Positions 56,607 through 64,000 of a stretch of DNA of 64,000 nucleotides are shown here, piece after piece. Within the stretch, counting starts at the first letter, position 1. Each line of letters starts with the position of its first letter. The position numbers and the translations under genes are program-made. The stretch comes from Actinocatenispora sera (lineage in GTDB: Bacteria > Actinomycetota > Actinomycetes > Mycobacteriales > Micromonosporaceae): contig NZ_AP023354.1 of NCBI RefSeq assembly GCF_018324685.1, positions 3,720,001-3,784,000 of the forward strand, read 5' to 3'. Below the pieces are notes generated by a model that was given only the letters and a program-made list of their open reading frames with translations, had not been told where the DNA came from and did not search any database.

Positions 56607-56658
56607 CCGCCCACCGTACCGCAGCCATTAGCCGTACTAACGAGCCACGGCGGCCCGG

Positions 56659-57174
56659 TCAGGGCCGGTACGGGTCGTCCGGGTCCGGGTCGCGGTCGCG
56701 CTGCTGGTCCAGGTCGGTGTTGCGGACCGCGTCGGGCAGCGACTCGTACTCGTCGGCGTCGTCGGGGACCGCGGCCCGGTCGGTGTCCTCGTCGACCCAG
56801 TGCACCGCCGCCTCCTCGGCGCTGGCGGCGCCGCAGTCGACGCCCACGTCGACGCCGACCATCTCCTCGCCGTTGTCACGCAGCCGGCCGGCCCGGGGCT
56901 CGGGGCCGTCCGGCCAGCGGTCGTCGACCGCATCCGGCTGGATGTCCGGCTCCTCCTCCGACAGCAACTGGTCCAGCGACTCGCCGCGACGCTCCTCGGC
57001 CGGCGTCATGCCGAACCGGTTGACCTCGGACCAGTGGTCGGGCGGTTCGATGCCGGTGTCGAGCGGGTCGCCGGACGGCTGGTCGGACAGCAACGTCTCG
57101 TCGGCGTCCAGGACGCCGTCGTCGGAGACCTCGTCGCTCTGCCGCGCATCCGGGTCGTCGTCCGCCTGCGTCAT
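56659..57174 (-). CDS. DUF5709 acidic protein
   Basis: A 171-residue, strongly acidic, probably disordered protein matching the DUF5709 family of actinomycetes (DDGVLDADETLLSDQPSGDP, DPLDTGIEPPDHWSEVNRFG, TPAEERRGESLDQLLSEE). The function is unknown; similar proteins are single-copy in many actinobacteria. An AGAGG site lies before the ATG. It sits between MarR and the GH38 operon, each read the same way. Confidence 0.82.
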   Translation of the reverse strand: MTQADDDPDARQSDEVSDDGVLDADETLLSDQPSGDPLDTGIEPPDHWSEVNRFGMTPAEERRGESLDQLLSEEEPDIQPDAVDDRWPDGPEPRAGRLRDNGEEMVGVDVGVDCGAASAEEAAVHWVDEDTDRAAVPDDADEYESLPDAVRNTDLDQQRDRDPDPDDPYRP

Positions 57175-57314
57175 CGATCGCCTCTTTCGTCCGGTGACCG
57201 GCCGGCCGGGCATGCCTGCGAAGCACCCGCCGCGGGCGCCTCACCGCCGATACTGGCACCCGCACCGGCCCGGCGGGGCCGATCCGGCCAACATCCGCCG
57301 TCGGCGAACGAAAC

Positions 57315-57347
57315 GGGCCGGCCGGCGCGTGCGCTGCCGGCCGGCCC
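57315..57347 (-). terminator. Hairpin terminator after the GH38 operon
   Basis: Twelve-base perfect arms GGGCCGGCCGGC and GCCGGCCGGCCC around a nine-base loop; read on the minus strand it is followed by GTTTCGTTCG. It lies about 80 bases past the GH38 stop. Confidence 0.7.
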
Positions 57348-57428
57348 TGGGCGCCCGCAAGGCACGGGGGTGGAGCGTTGCGGGCCACCCTGGGGGGTTG
57401 GGGGTGGGTCAGGACCGATCGACCACGA

Positions 57429-60400
57429 TCACCGCCCGGCCTCGCCGCTCGCGCCGGAGATGCCGGCAACGCGCAGCCGCACCGCGACGGTGCCCATCCG
57501 CGGTACCGGCAGCACCACCTCGGCGCCGTCGACCTCGGCGGCGCCGGTCGGGTCGCCGAGCAGGGTGGCGAGCGACGCCGCGGCCACCGGTACCGCGCAG
57601 CGCAGCCGCACCGTGGTCGCGGCCGGCGCGTACGACTGGAGCCGGACCAGCAGGTCGGCGTCGTCGTCCGCGTCGGCGGCGACCGGCACGGCATCGAGCA
57701 CGGTGATCCGCGGGTCGTCGACCGACAGCAGGGACGATTCGGCGGCCCGCTCGCCGGTGCCGTGCGCCACCACACCGACCAGCGGCCGGTCGACCTCGTA
57801 CGCGGTGCGCAGCGCCAGCACGTCGGCCTCGACGTCCTCGCCGGCCCGCGGCACGCCCACCGCGTACCGGAACACCGTGTCGAACGCCTGCGCGGACGGG
57901 AAGTTGGTGTCCCACAGGTTGTTGTGCACCCAGGAGTAGATCGTGCCGGGCTGCCGCGGCGCGGTCGAGTCCGGGAACGGCGCGTACGGCAGCGGGATCG
58001 TCTCCGGCTCCACCAGCGGCGCGTCCCGGGTCACCCAGGCCACCGGGCCGCCCGCGTCCGACACCGAGACGAACGAGCGGACCGCCCGCATGTGCTGCGG
58101 CGCACCGGGTACGTGCTCGATGCCGTCACCGGTCAGCGCGCCGGTGATCTCGTAGTGCACGGTCGGATCGGTCACGGCGAACGGGAACGCCAGGTACGCG
58201 CTCTCCTTGGTCATCGTGGTCGGCTTGTCGAACCGGTTGTCGAACTCGACGTGCGAGGCGTTGCGGCCCAGCCGGATCGTGGTCCGCGCTGTGCGCACGC
58301 CGTCGGCCGAGTACTCGTAGGTCAGCCGCTGGCCGAGGGCGTCGTCGACCCGCTCCACCAGCACCGCCGGCCGGGCGAGCGAGCGCGAGCCGAGCAGCTC
58401 CAGCTCCGGGCTGACCGCCGTCTTGTTCGCCTGGTGGTTGTAACCGCCGGCGGTCGTGTACGTGTCGTACACGTAGCCGTTGAAGCCGACCACCGCGTCC
58501 GGGTCCACCAGCTCTCGGCCGGTCGACTTCGCCACCAGGCTCGACACGCAGGCCCGGGTCAGGTCGACGACCACGCGCAGGTGCTCGTTCTCCAGCGTCA
58601 CGTCGTCCTCGGTCGGCAGCGGCACCGAACCGCCCGCCCCGCCGTCGGCCGCGCTGATGTGCAGCTCGCCGGCATCGGTCGCGACGTCCGCATCCGCCGG
58701 CCCGGCGGTCACGTCGAGCCGGACCAGCCCGTACGGGCCGATGTCGGCGACCTCGACCGAGACCCATCGGCCGGCATCCCGGTGCACCGGGTTGACCTGC
58801 GGCTCGACCAGCGCCTCCAGCTTGGCGCCGGTACGGGCGTCGACCACGGTCAGCGGCCGGTCGAGCGGGATGCGGGACTCCCGGACGAAGCAGCGCACCG
58901 GCGCGGTGCGGGTGGCCGGCGCCGTGTTCACCGCCCAGAACGACAGGTCGGCCGATTGCGCCGGCGGCAGCACCCCGCCGAGTGCGGCGGACGCGTGGTC
59001 CAGGTACACCTCGGCGTCGTGCTCGCCGTGCAGGGCGTGACCGTACTTCCAGTGCCACTGCTGTTCGCCGGACTGCATGCCCTCGTCGCCGTGCGTCCAC
59101 GGGTCGGCGGCGCCCCAGGTGTGCTCGTTGAACAGCGACACCGACGAGTACACCTGGCTCGCCCCGGCCTGCGCGTCGGCCGCGTGCTTTGCGTTGCGGG
59201 CGGCCGGATCCAACAGCGCGGCCAGCCCGTACAAACTCTGCGCCGAGGTCACGGTGGCCTGTGCCCGCCGTACCATCGCCTGCGGGCGGGCGCCGGAGCC
59301 GACGCCCTCGACCCACCAGTCGCCCCAGTCGCCCTCGAACACCGGGATCGCGTCGCCGAGCCGCTGCTCGGCATCGGTGAAGAAGTCGGTGTTGGTGGAC
59401 AGCCGCAGCCGCGGGCTGTCCCACGTCTCGTTCCACCGCTTCACCGTCTCGGCCAGGATCAGCCGCGGCGGCGCGTTGTCGCCGAAGTGGCCCTGCACCC
59501 GCAGGTGCAGGATGTCGTGCGGGTACGGCTCGCGGTCGGTCACCGCGGGCCCGTGCCAGCCGAACATCCCCGGCGGGAACGGGTACGGGTTGGTGGCGAG
59601 CGAGGTCAGGTAGGCCGGCAGCAGGTCGTCGACCATCTCGTACGAGGTGTCGAAGCCGAGCACCGGGCCCTCCATGTAGGCCAGGCCGTGCGGGCTGTCG
59701 GTCATCCACACCAGCAGCTCGTTGCCGGCGGGGGAGCGCCACCGGAACAGCCGCGGCAGCTTGTGCCCGCCGTTGGTGTTCGGCACCGACCGGCCGGCCC
59801 AGTTGTGCGCCACCGACAGGTACTTCACGTCCAGCGGCGCCAGCGCGTCCGGCAGCCCGGCGACGGTACCGGGCACGTCGGTCTGCATCGCCGAGCGGAA
59901 CGACACCCCGTACTTCTCCCGGACCGTACGGGCCAGCCGCAGCAGCTCGTGCAGCTCCTCGGTCGAGCAGGTGTCGGTGTGCAGGTTGTACGGCATCGCG
60001 GTCAGCTCGATCTGCCCGGCCCGTACCCGCTCCAGGAACTCGGCGATGCGCTCCGGTGGGCGCGCGGCCACCCACTGCTCGAACGACCACAGCGATTCCA
60101 CCGCCCAGCGGAACTTCGCGTCGTCCGGCCAGCCGTCGGTGGTACGGGTCAGGTCCAGGCACGAGTCGAGGAACGCGACGTGCTCGTTGAGCACCGTGCC
60201 CTGCGGGTCGGTGTAGCCGATGTCCAGGTGCGAGTGGTGCACCAGGTGGATGGTCCAGTCCCGGGCCGGCGGCAGCGGAAACTCCAGCGTCGCGGTCTGG
60301 TCGGCGCCGCCCGCGCGGCTCGCCTCGATCCGGACGTTGCGGGTCTCGGCCTCCGCCGGCAGCAGCAGCCGGGCGCCGCCGGTCGCCGGCAGCACCTCGA

Positions 60401-60650
60401 CCGGTACCCGGCCGCGGCCCGCCACCTCGACGTCGAACCGCCACTGCGCCGGATCGGCCGCGGCACCGGCGATCAGTACCCGCAGCGCGCGCTGCGGGCC
60501 GTCCGGGCCGCGCCGCACCAGGTGCTCCGGCATCGCCCGCAGCTCGGTACCGCCGAGGCTCGCGGTGGCCGCGACGGCCAGCCCGACGGTGCCGGCCCGG
60601 GCCTTCTCGGTCGACCAGGGTCGGTCGGCCACCAGGGCGCGCGTCGTCAT
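57429..60650 (-). CDS. GH38 alpha-mannosidase-like glycoside hydrolase
   Basis: A 1,073-residue GH38-family enzyme that removes alpha-mannose (or related) residues with a zinc ion. N-terminal beta domain (~1-130), catalytic domain with HHSHLDIGYTD (His141, Asp143 zinc ligands), nucleophile Asp258 in MQTDVPG and the acceptor stretch EGDWGDWW; then the large C-terminal beta domain. No signal peptide is visible, so it works in the cytoplasm on imported oligosaccharide. It is last in the binding-protein/permease operon, 52 bases from the permease. Confidence 0.87.
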   Translation of the reverse strand: MTTRALVADRPWSTEKARAGTVGLAVAATASLGGTELRAMPEHLVRRGPDGPQRALRVLIAGAAADPAQWRFDVEVAGRGRVPVEVLPATGGARLLLPAEAETRNVRIEASRAGGADQTATLEFPLPPARDWTIHLVHHSHLDIGYTDPQGTVLNEHVAFLDSCLDLTRTTDGWPDDAKFRWAVESLWSFEQWVAARPPERIAEFLERVRAGQIELTAMPYNLHTDTCSTEELHELLRLARTVREKYGVSFRSAMQTDVPGTVAGLPDALAPLDVKYLSVAHNWAGRSVPNTNGGHKLPRLFRWRSPAGNELLVWMTDSPHGLAYMEGPVLGFDTSYEMVDDLLPAYLTSLATNPYPFPPGMFGWHGPAVTDREPYPHDILHLRVQGHFGDNAPPRLILAETVKRWNETWDSPRLRLSTNTDFFTDAEQRLGDAIPVFEGDWGDWWVEGVGSGARPQAMVRRAQATVTSAQSLYGLAALLDPAARNAKHAADAQAGASQVYSSVSLFNEHTWGAADPWTHGDEGMQSGEQQWHWKYGHALHGEHDAEVYLDHASAALGGVLPPAQSADLSFWAVNTAPATRTAPVRCFVRESRIPLDRPLTVVDARTGAKLEALVEPQVNPVHRDAGRWVSVEVADIGPYGLVRLDVTAGPADADVATDAGELHISAADGGAGGSVPLPTEDDVTLENEHLRVVVDLTRACVSSLVAKSTGRELVDPDAVVGFNGYVYDTYTTAGGYNHQANKTAVSPELELLGSRSLARPAVLVERVDDALGQRLTYEYSADGVRTARTTIRLGRNASHVEFDNRFDKPTTMTKESAYLAFPFAVTDPTVHYEITGALTGDGIEHVPGAPQHMRAVRSFVSVSDAGGPVAWVTRDAPLVEPETIPLPYAPFPDSTAPRQPGTIYSWVHNNLWDTNFPSAQAFDTVFRYAVGVPRAGEDVEADVLALRTAYEVDRPLVGVVAHGTGERAAESSLLSVDDPRITVLDAVPVAADADDDADLLVRLQSYAPAATTVRLRCAVPVAAASLATLLGDPTGAAEVDGAEVVLPVPRMGTVAVRLRVAGISGASGEAGR

Positions 60651-60702
60651 GTGGAATGTCCCCCTCGAACCGATGTGGTGATGGTGCTGGTACGGCCGAC
60701 GT

Positions 60703-61515
60703 TCAGGATGTCAGCCGCAGGCTGTTGACGAAGAAGCGTTGGAAGACGAAGAACAGCAGGACGGTCGGGATCGACGCGACCAGCGCGCCGGCCAGGATCA
60801 CCGGCGGACCGGCCGTACCGTAGCTGCCGGACAGGTCGGCGAGCGTGGCCATCACCGGCCGCACGTTGGGGCTCAGCGACAGCGTGATGCCGAACAGCAG
60901 GTCGTTCCAGATCCAGGTGAACTGGAACACGAACGTGGCGAGCAGCGCGCTGCGGGCCAGCGGCAGGTGCACCCGGACGAACATCCGCAGCCAGTTCGCG
61001 CCGTCCAGCTGCGCCGCCTCGGCGACCTCCCGTGGCACCGTCATCAGGAAGTTGCGGTTGACGAAGAACGCGAACGGGATCGTCATCGCCACGTAGATCA
61101 GCAGCATCCCGTACTGGGTGTCGTACAGTCCGGTCTTCGCGTAGCCGGTGAACAGCGGGGACAGGAACGTCTGCAGCGGCAGCACGGTGCCGATGTAGAT
61201 GCCCCAGAACCAGATCGCCGGCCGCTTCACCGGCATCACCGTCACCGCGAACCCGGCCAGCGCCGAGATCAGTACCGCGATCGCCGCGCCGAGCGCCGCG
61301 TAGATCAGCGTGTTGAGCATGCCCTGCCCGACGCCGGCGGTACTGAACGCGGTCCTGATGTTGGTCGCGATGTCGGCGGAGGCGAACCACCAGCGCGGCG
61401 ACCCGGTGTACTGGGCGGACGGGGTGAACGCGTTCACCACCACCAGCCAGGTCGGTACCAGCCAGACCACCGAGACCAGCACGACCAACACGTTGCGCAC
61501 GATGCGTGATGCCAT
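60703..61515 (-). CDS. Carbohydrate ABC transporter permease (MalG-like)
   Basis: A 270-residue inner-membrane permease with six helices. The EAA loop is clear (EVAEAAQLDGANWLRMFVRV). It pairs with the next permease as the channel; no ATPase gene is in the operon, so a shared MsiK-type ATPase elsewhere is likely, as in streptomycetes. The start has AAGGGG upstream and lies 11 bases after the first permease. Confidence 0.93.
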   Translation of the reverse strand: MASRIVRNVLVVLVSVVWLVPTWLVVVNAFTPSAQYTGSPRWWFASADIATNIRTAFSTAGVGQGMLNTLIYAALGAAIAVLISALAGFAVTVMPVKRPAIWFWGIYIGTVLPLQTFLSPLFTGYAKTGLYDTQYGMLLIYVAMTIPFAFFVNRNFLMTVPREVAEAAQLDGANWLRMFVRVHLPLARSALLATFVFQFTWIWNDLLFGITLSLSPNVRPVMATLADLSGSYGTAGPPVILAGALVASIPTVLLFFVFQRFFVNSLRLTS

Positions 61516-61526
61516 CGGATTCCCCT

Positions 61527-62447
61527 TCACCGCTGCGTCGCCTGGCGACGCAGGTAGAGCCAGGAGGCGGCGAGTACGACGATGGTGAGCACCACGGACA
61601 CGGCCGCGCCGTACCCGTAGCGGCTGAGCGTGAACGTCTCGCGGTACATGGTCAGCGCGAGCGTCTCCGACGCGGTGCCGGGCCCGCCCCGGGTCAGCAG
61701 CCACACGATGTCGAACGTCTTGAGGCTGTTGACGATCGACATGCCGACGACCACGATCGTCATCGGCCGCAGCTGCGGGACGACGATGCTCCAGAACAGC
61801 CGGAAGCCGGTCGCGCCGTCGAGCTTGGCCGCCTCCAGCGTCTCCGGCGGGATCGTCTGCAGCCCGACCAGGAAGAGGATCATCGACGCGCCGGTGGCCT
61901 GCCAGGTGGTCGCGAGGATCATCACCACGGTGTTCAGCGGCCAGTGCAGCAGCCACTCCTGTTGCAACCCACCGAGACCGATCGAGGCCAGCGTCTGGTT
62001 GATCGCGCCGTCGGACTGCAGCAGGAACGTCCACAGCAGCGCGGTGGCCGAGCCGGACAGCGCGTACGGGATGACCACCACGGTGCGCGCGACCGAGCCC
62101 CATTTCACCGAGTTGGTCAGCACCGCGATCAGCAGCCCGAGCAGTACCGGCAGCACCAGCGTGCCGATCACCCAGAACACGGTGTTGAGCAGCGACCGGC
62201 CGAAGTCGGGGTCGGTGAACAGCGCGACGTAGTTCGCCAGGCCGATGAACCGGGAGCTGACGCCGTTGTCGTCGAACAGGCTGCGGTACGCGGTGACCAG
62301 GAACGGCACCACCAGCAGCACCACGATCAGCGCCACCGCCGGCAGCAGGAACCCGCCGACCCAGAGCGCCCGCCGCCACCGGAAGCCCTGCCGCGGCTCG
62401 TGCGCCGCCGTCCGCGTCGCGACCGGCACCTTCTCCGTCGTCGTCAC
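61527..62447 (-). CDS. Carbohydrate ABC transporter permease (MalF-like)
   Basis: A 306-residue six-helix permease: first helix WVGGFLLPAVALIVVLLVVP, EAA loop LEAAKLDGATGFRLFWSIVV. The GTG start overlaps the binding-protein stop (GTGA) with GGAAGG ten bases upstream; an ATG six codons earlier is possible. It forms the transport channel with the MalG-like permease. Confidence 0.93.
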   Translation of the reverse strand: MTTTEKVPVATRTAAHEPRQGFRWRRALWVGGFLLPAVALIVVLLVVPFLVTAYRSLFDDNGVSSRFIGLANYVALFTDPDFGRSLLNTVFWVIGTLVLPVLLGLLIAVLTNSVKWGSVARTVVVIPYALSGSATALLWTFLLQSDGAINQTLASIGLGGLQQEWLLHWPLNTVVMILATTWQATGASMILFLVGLQTIPPETLEAAKLDGATGFRLFWSIVVPQLRPMTIVVVGMSIVNSLKTFDIVWLLTRGGPGTASETLALTMYRETFTLSRYGYGAAVSVVLTIVVLAASWLYLRRQATQR

Positions 62448-63742
62448 GACCGCCACACCTTCCATTCCTTGTCGGCGCGACGCTGCATGGACGACAGCGT
62501 GCGGGTCGCGTTCGCTGCGGTCGGGTTGATCATGAAGGCGCTCAGGTCCTGCACGTTGCCCTCGATGAGCACCGGCGGGGACGCCTCCCAGTACCGGATG
62601 GCCTGGCTCGGCTTCTGCCGGCGCACCGTGGCGGCGAGCTCGGTGATCGCGCCGACCTTCGGTACCACGCCGGGGTCGGCCGAGGTGTCCTTCAGAAAGC
62701 CGGTCCAGGCCCGCTGTACCGACGGGTCGAGCCAGGCGTCGGCGACCTTGCGGGCGGCGCCGAGCTTGTGTGCCTTCTTCGACACCGACAGCACGCCGGA
62801 CTCGACGACGACCGAGTCGTTGCCGCCGGGCGGCGGCGGGAGGAGGAACAGGCCGAGGTTCGCGTCCTTGACGCCGTTGGAGAGGTAGGCGCCGGTGTTC
62901 CAGCTGCCGTACAGGTGCATGCCCATCTTGCCCTGGACGAACTGCGCGGGAACGGTCGCGGTGTTGAAGTCCGGCGCGGAGAACGCGCCCGCCGCGAACA
63001 GCTCGATCCAGAGCTTCATCGCCTGCCGGCACACCGGGTCGGTGTACGACGCCTTGCCGGCGGTGAGATCCAGGTAGAACTGGTGATCGAGCCCGTTGAC
63101 CAGTTGCTGGAACCAGGTCAGCGACTCGAAGGTGGTGGCGCCGCCGGACGCGATCGGGGTGATGTGCTTGGCCTTGAGTGTCGCGACCACCCGCCGGAAC
63201 TCGTCCCAGTCGGTCGGTACGTCGAGCTTCAGCTTGGCGAACAGCGGCTTGTTGTAGAAGACCGCCCAGTACGACTTGTACAGCGGGACGCCGTACTGCT
63301 TGCCCTCGTAGCTGAACGAGTCGCGCAGCTCCTTGTCGTTCGACCAGCCGTTCTTGGCGGCGAGGTCCCAGGCCGACGACACGTCCTGCAGGATGCCGGA
63401 GCGGGCGATGTCCTGGAGCCGGTAGCCGTTCCACCACTTGATCAGGTCGGTGGTCGAGTCGGTCTGGGCGGACATCCGCACGATCTGCTGGTAGCTGCTG
63501 GTGTCCGGCGAGGCCCGGGCCGACAGCCGGTAGCCGACCAGCCGGTGCAGCGCCGTGCCGGCGGCGGCGTAGCCGGTGGCCCAGGTCGGGTTGTCGTTGA
63601 ACAACGACACCACGTCGCCCGCGGCCGGCCGGGTCTGGGTACCCCGGGCGCAGCCCGCGGTGGCCAGCCCGACCGCGCCGGCCAGTGCCGCGGCCAGCAC
63701 CGTCCGCCGGGTCGGTGAGTGTCCTGTGTCGCTCGTTTGCAC
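62444..63742 (-). CDS. Sugar-binding lipoprotein of ABC transporter
   Basis: A 432-residue extracellular solute-binding protein of the sugar type (family 1). A twin-arginine-like signal (SPTRRTVLAAALAG) and lipobox ATAGC31 show export and lipid anchoring. The binding domain has the usual two-lobe pattern (YGVPLYKSYWAVFYNKPLFA, FVQGKMGMHLYGSWNTGAYL). The GTG start has an AGGAGGG site six bases upstream. It is first in the operon with two permeases and the GH38 enzyme, so its ligand is probably a mannose-containing oligosaccharide. Confidence 0.93.
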   Translation of the reverse strand: MQTSDTGHSPTRRTVLAAALAGAVGLATAGCARGTQTRPAAGDVVSLFNDNPTWATGYAAAGTALHRLVGYRLSARASPDTSSYQQIVRMSAQTDSTTDLIKWWNGYRLQDIARSGILQDVSSAWDLAAKNGWSNDKELRDSFSYEGKQYGVPLYKSYWAVFYNKPLFAKLKLDVPTDWDEFRRVVATLKAKHITPIASGGATTFESLTWFQQLVNGLDHQFYLDLTAGKASYTDPVCRQAMKLWIELFAAGAFSAPDFNTATVPAQFVQGKMGMHLYGSWNTGAYLSNGVKDANLGLFLLPPPPGGNDSVVVESGVLSVSKKAHKLGAARKVADAWLDPSVQRAWTGFLKDTSADPGVVPKVGAITELAATVRRQKPSQAIRYWEASPPVLIEGNVQDLSAFMINPTAANATRTLSSMQRRADKEWKVWRS

Positions 63743-63780
63743 GCCGTGCCCTCCTCGTACCGGGAGCCTCGGGCTGCTAA

Positions 63781-63853
63781 GTTATCGATAACGTACGCGT
63801 GGACTGGTCATTTAACAAGAGGTAACGTTTGCGATAGCTGATCGCCCGTTACC
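63781..63853. promoter_or_regulatory. Palindromic operator region of the sugar operon
   Basis: Two dyads between divergent genes: GTTATCGATAAC (63,781-63,792, perfect) and a nested repeat GGTAACG-N3-GCGAT-N5-ATCGC-N1-CGTTACC (63,821-63,853). The first resembles LacI-family operators. A LacI- or ROK-type regulator outside the window is likely. Confidence 0.65.
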
Positions 63854-63870
63854 GCGGTGAGGTTGGTGAG

Positions 63871-64000
63871 ATGGACACGGAACAACGGCGCCCGCGGACC
63901 CGGCAGTACGAGCCCGCCCCGCACTACCCGGTGCACGGCGACGCGGTCGCCGCCGGGTGGGCCGCCGCCGCGGCCACCGTGCCCGCCACCGCCCACGTTC
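63871..64000 (+). CDS. Divergent gene, 3' end outside window
   Basis: The first 43 residues (MDTEQRRPRTRQYEPAPHYP, then VHGDAVAAGWAAAAATV) of a gene divergent from the sugar operon. The GGTGAG before the ATG is a modest ribosome site. The opening resembles proteins near mannose-6-phosphate isomerase-like genes, but the fragment is too short to assign a family. It is likely part of the same sugar pathway. Confidence 0.5.
   Translation, partial: MDTEQRRPRTRQYEPAPHYPVHGDAVAAGWAAAAATVPATAHV

Overview
This is a chromosomal window from a high-GC actinomycete. Codon use, the DUF742 and DUF5709 genes, the many GTG starts and an HspR-type operator fit a filamentous or Micromonosporaceae-like lineage, but the genus cannot be fixed from the sequence. 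The left third (about 1-23,100) is accessory DNA. From about 23,100 onward it reads as chromosomal backbone with small inserted or decayed patches.

Accessory part. The left edge holds the end of an IS5-type transposase, a chimera of IS30-type and IS256-type transposase fragments, and a piece of a serine recombinase cut by the IS256 end. Then come an AbiEi/AbiEii type IV toxin-antitoxin pair with a strong operator palindrome, a coupled pair typical of actinomycete plasmids and integrative elements (DUF2637/SpdB-like and replication-relaxation), a small VOC protein and a tyrosine integrase. This looks like a worn integrative element. Next is a polymorphic-toxin locus: a 1,676-residue secreted protein (carbohydrate-binding C-terminus and a degenerate SGNH domain) divergent from a 2,164-residue RHS protein whose lower-GC tip and following small gene look like a toxin/immunity cassette. 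A frame-shifted IS630 transposase and a tRNA-Met(CAU) close this part.

Backbone part. Genes include a fused pterin dehydratase-like/VOC protein, a decayed RibD-like reductase, a MazF-like toxin, Hsp20 under a HAIR operator, an FtsJ-like rRNA methyltransferase, ribosomal protein L28, a class C serine hydrolase, a partial conservon (histidine kinase plus DUF742), a PadR/HAAS membrane-protein pair, a RIO kinase and a stand-alone helicase-associated-domain protein. Two adenosylhomocysteinase homologues lie 2.2 kb apart: the canonical ahcY and a short-type paralogue that has lost three active-site residues. Between them lies an MFS exporter flanked on both sides by GTTGATCAAGGG repeats.

Right part. 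An OafA-type acyltransferase-SGNH protein, a UvrA-like ABC protein, a DyP peroxidase/encapsulin operon with a C-terminal cargo-loading peptide, a tiny GntR regulator with a coupled small-protein operon, and SDR, XRE, LysR, MFS and MarR genes follow. The window ends in a sugar-uptake operon (lipoprotein binding protein, two permeases, GH38 alpha-mannosidase-like enzyme) read from a palindromic operator region, with a divergent gene running off the right edge.
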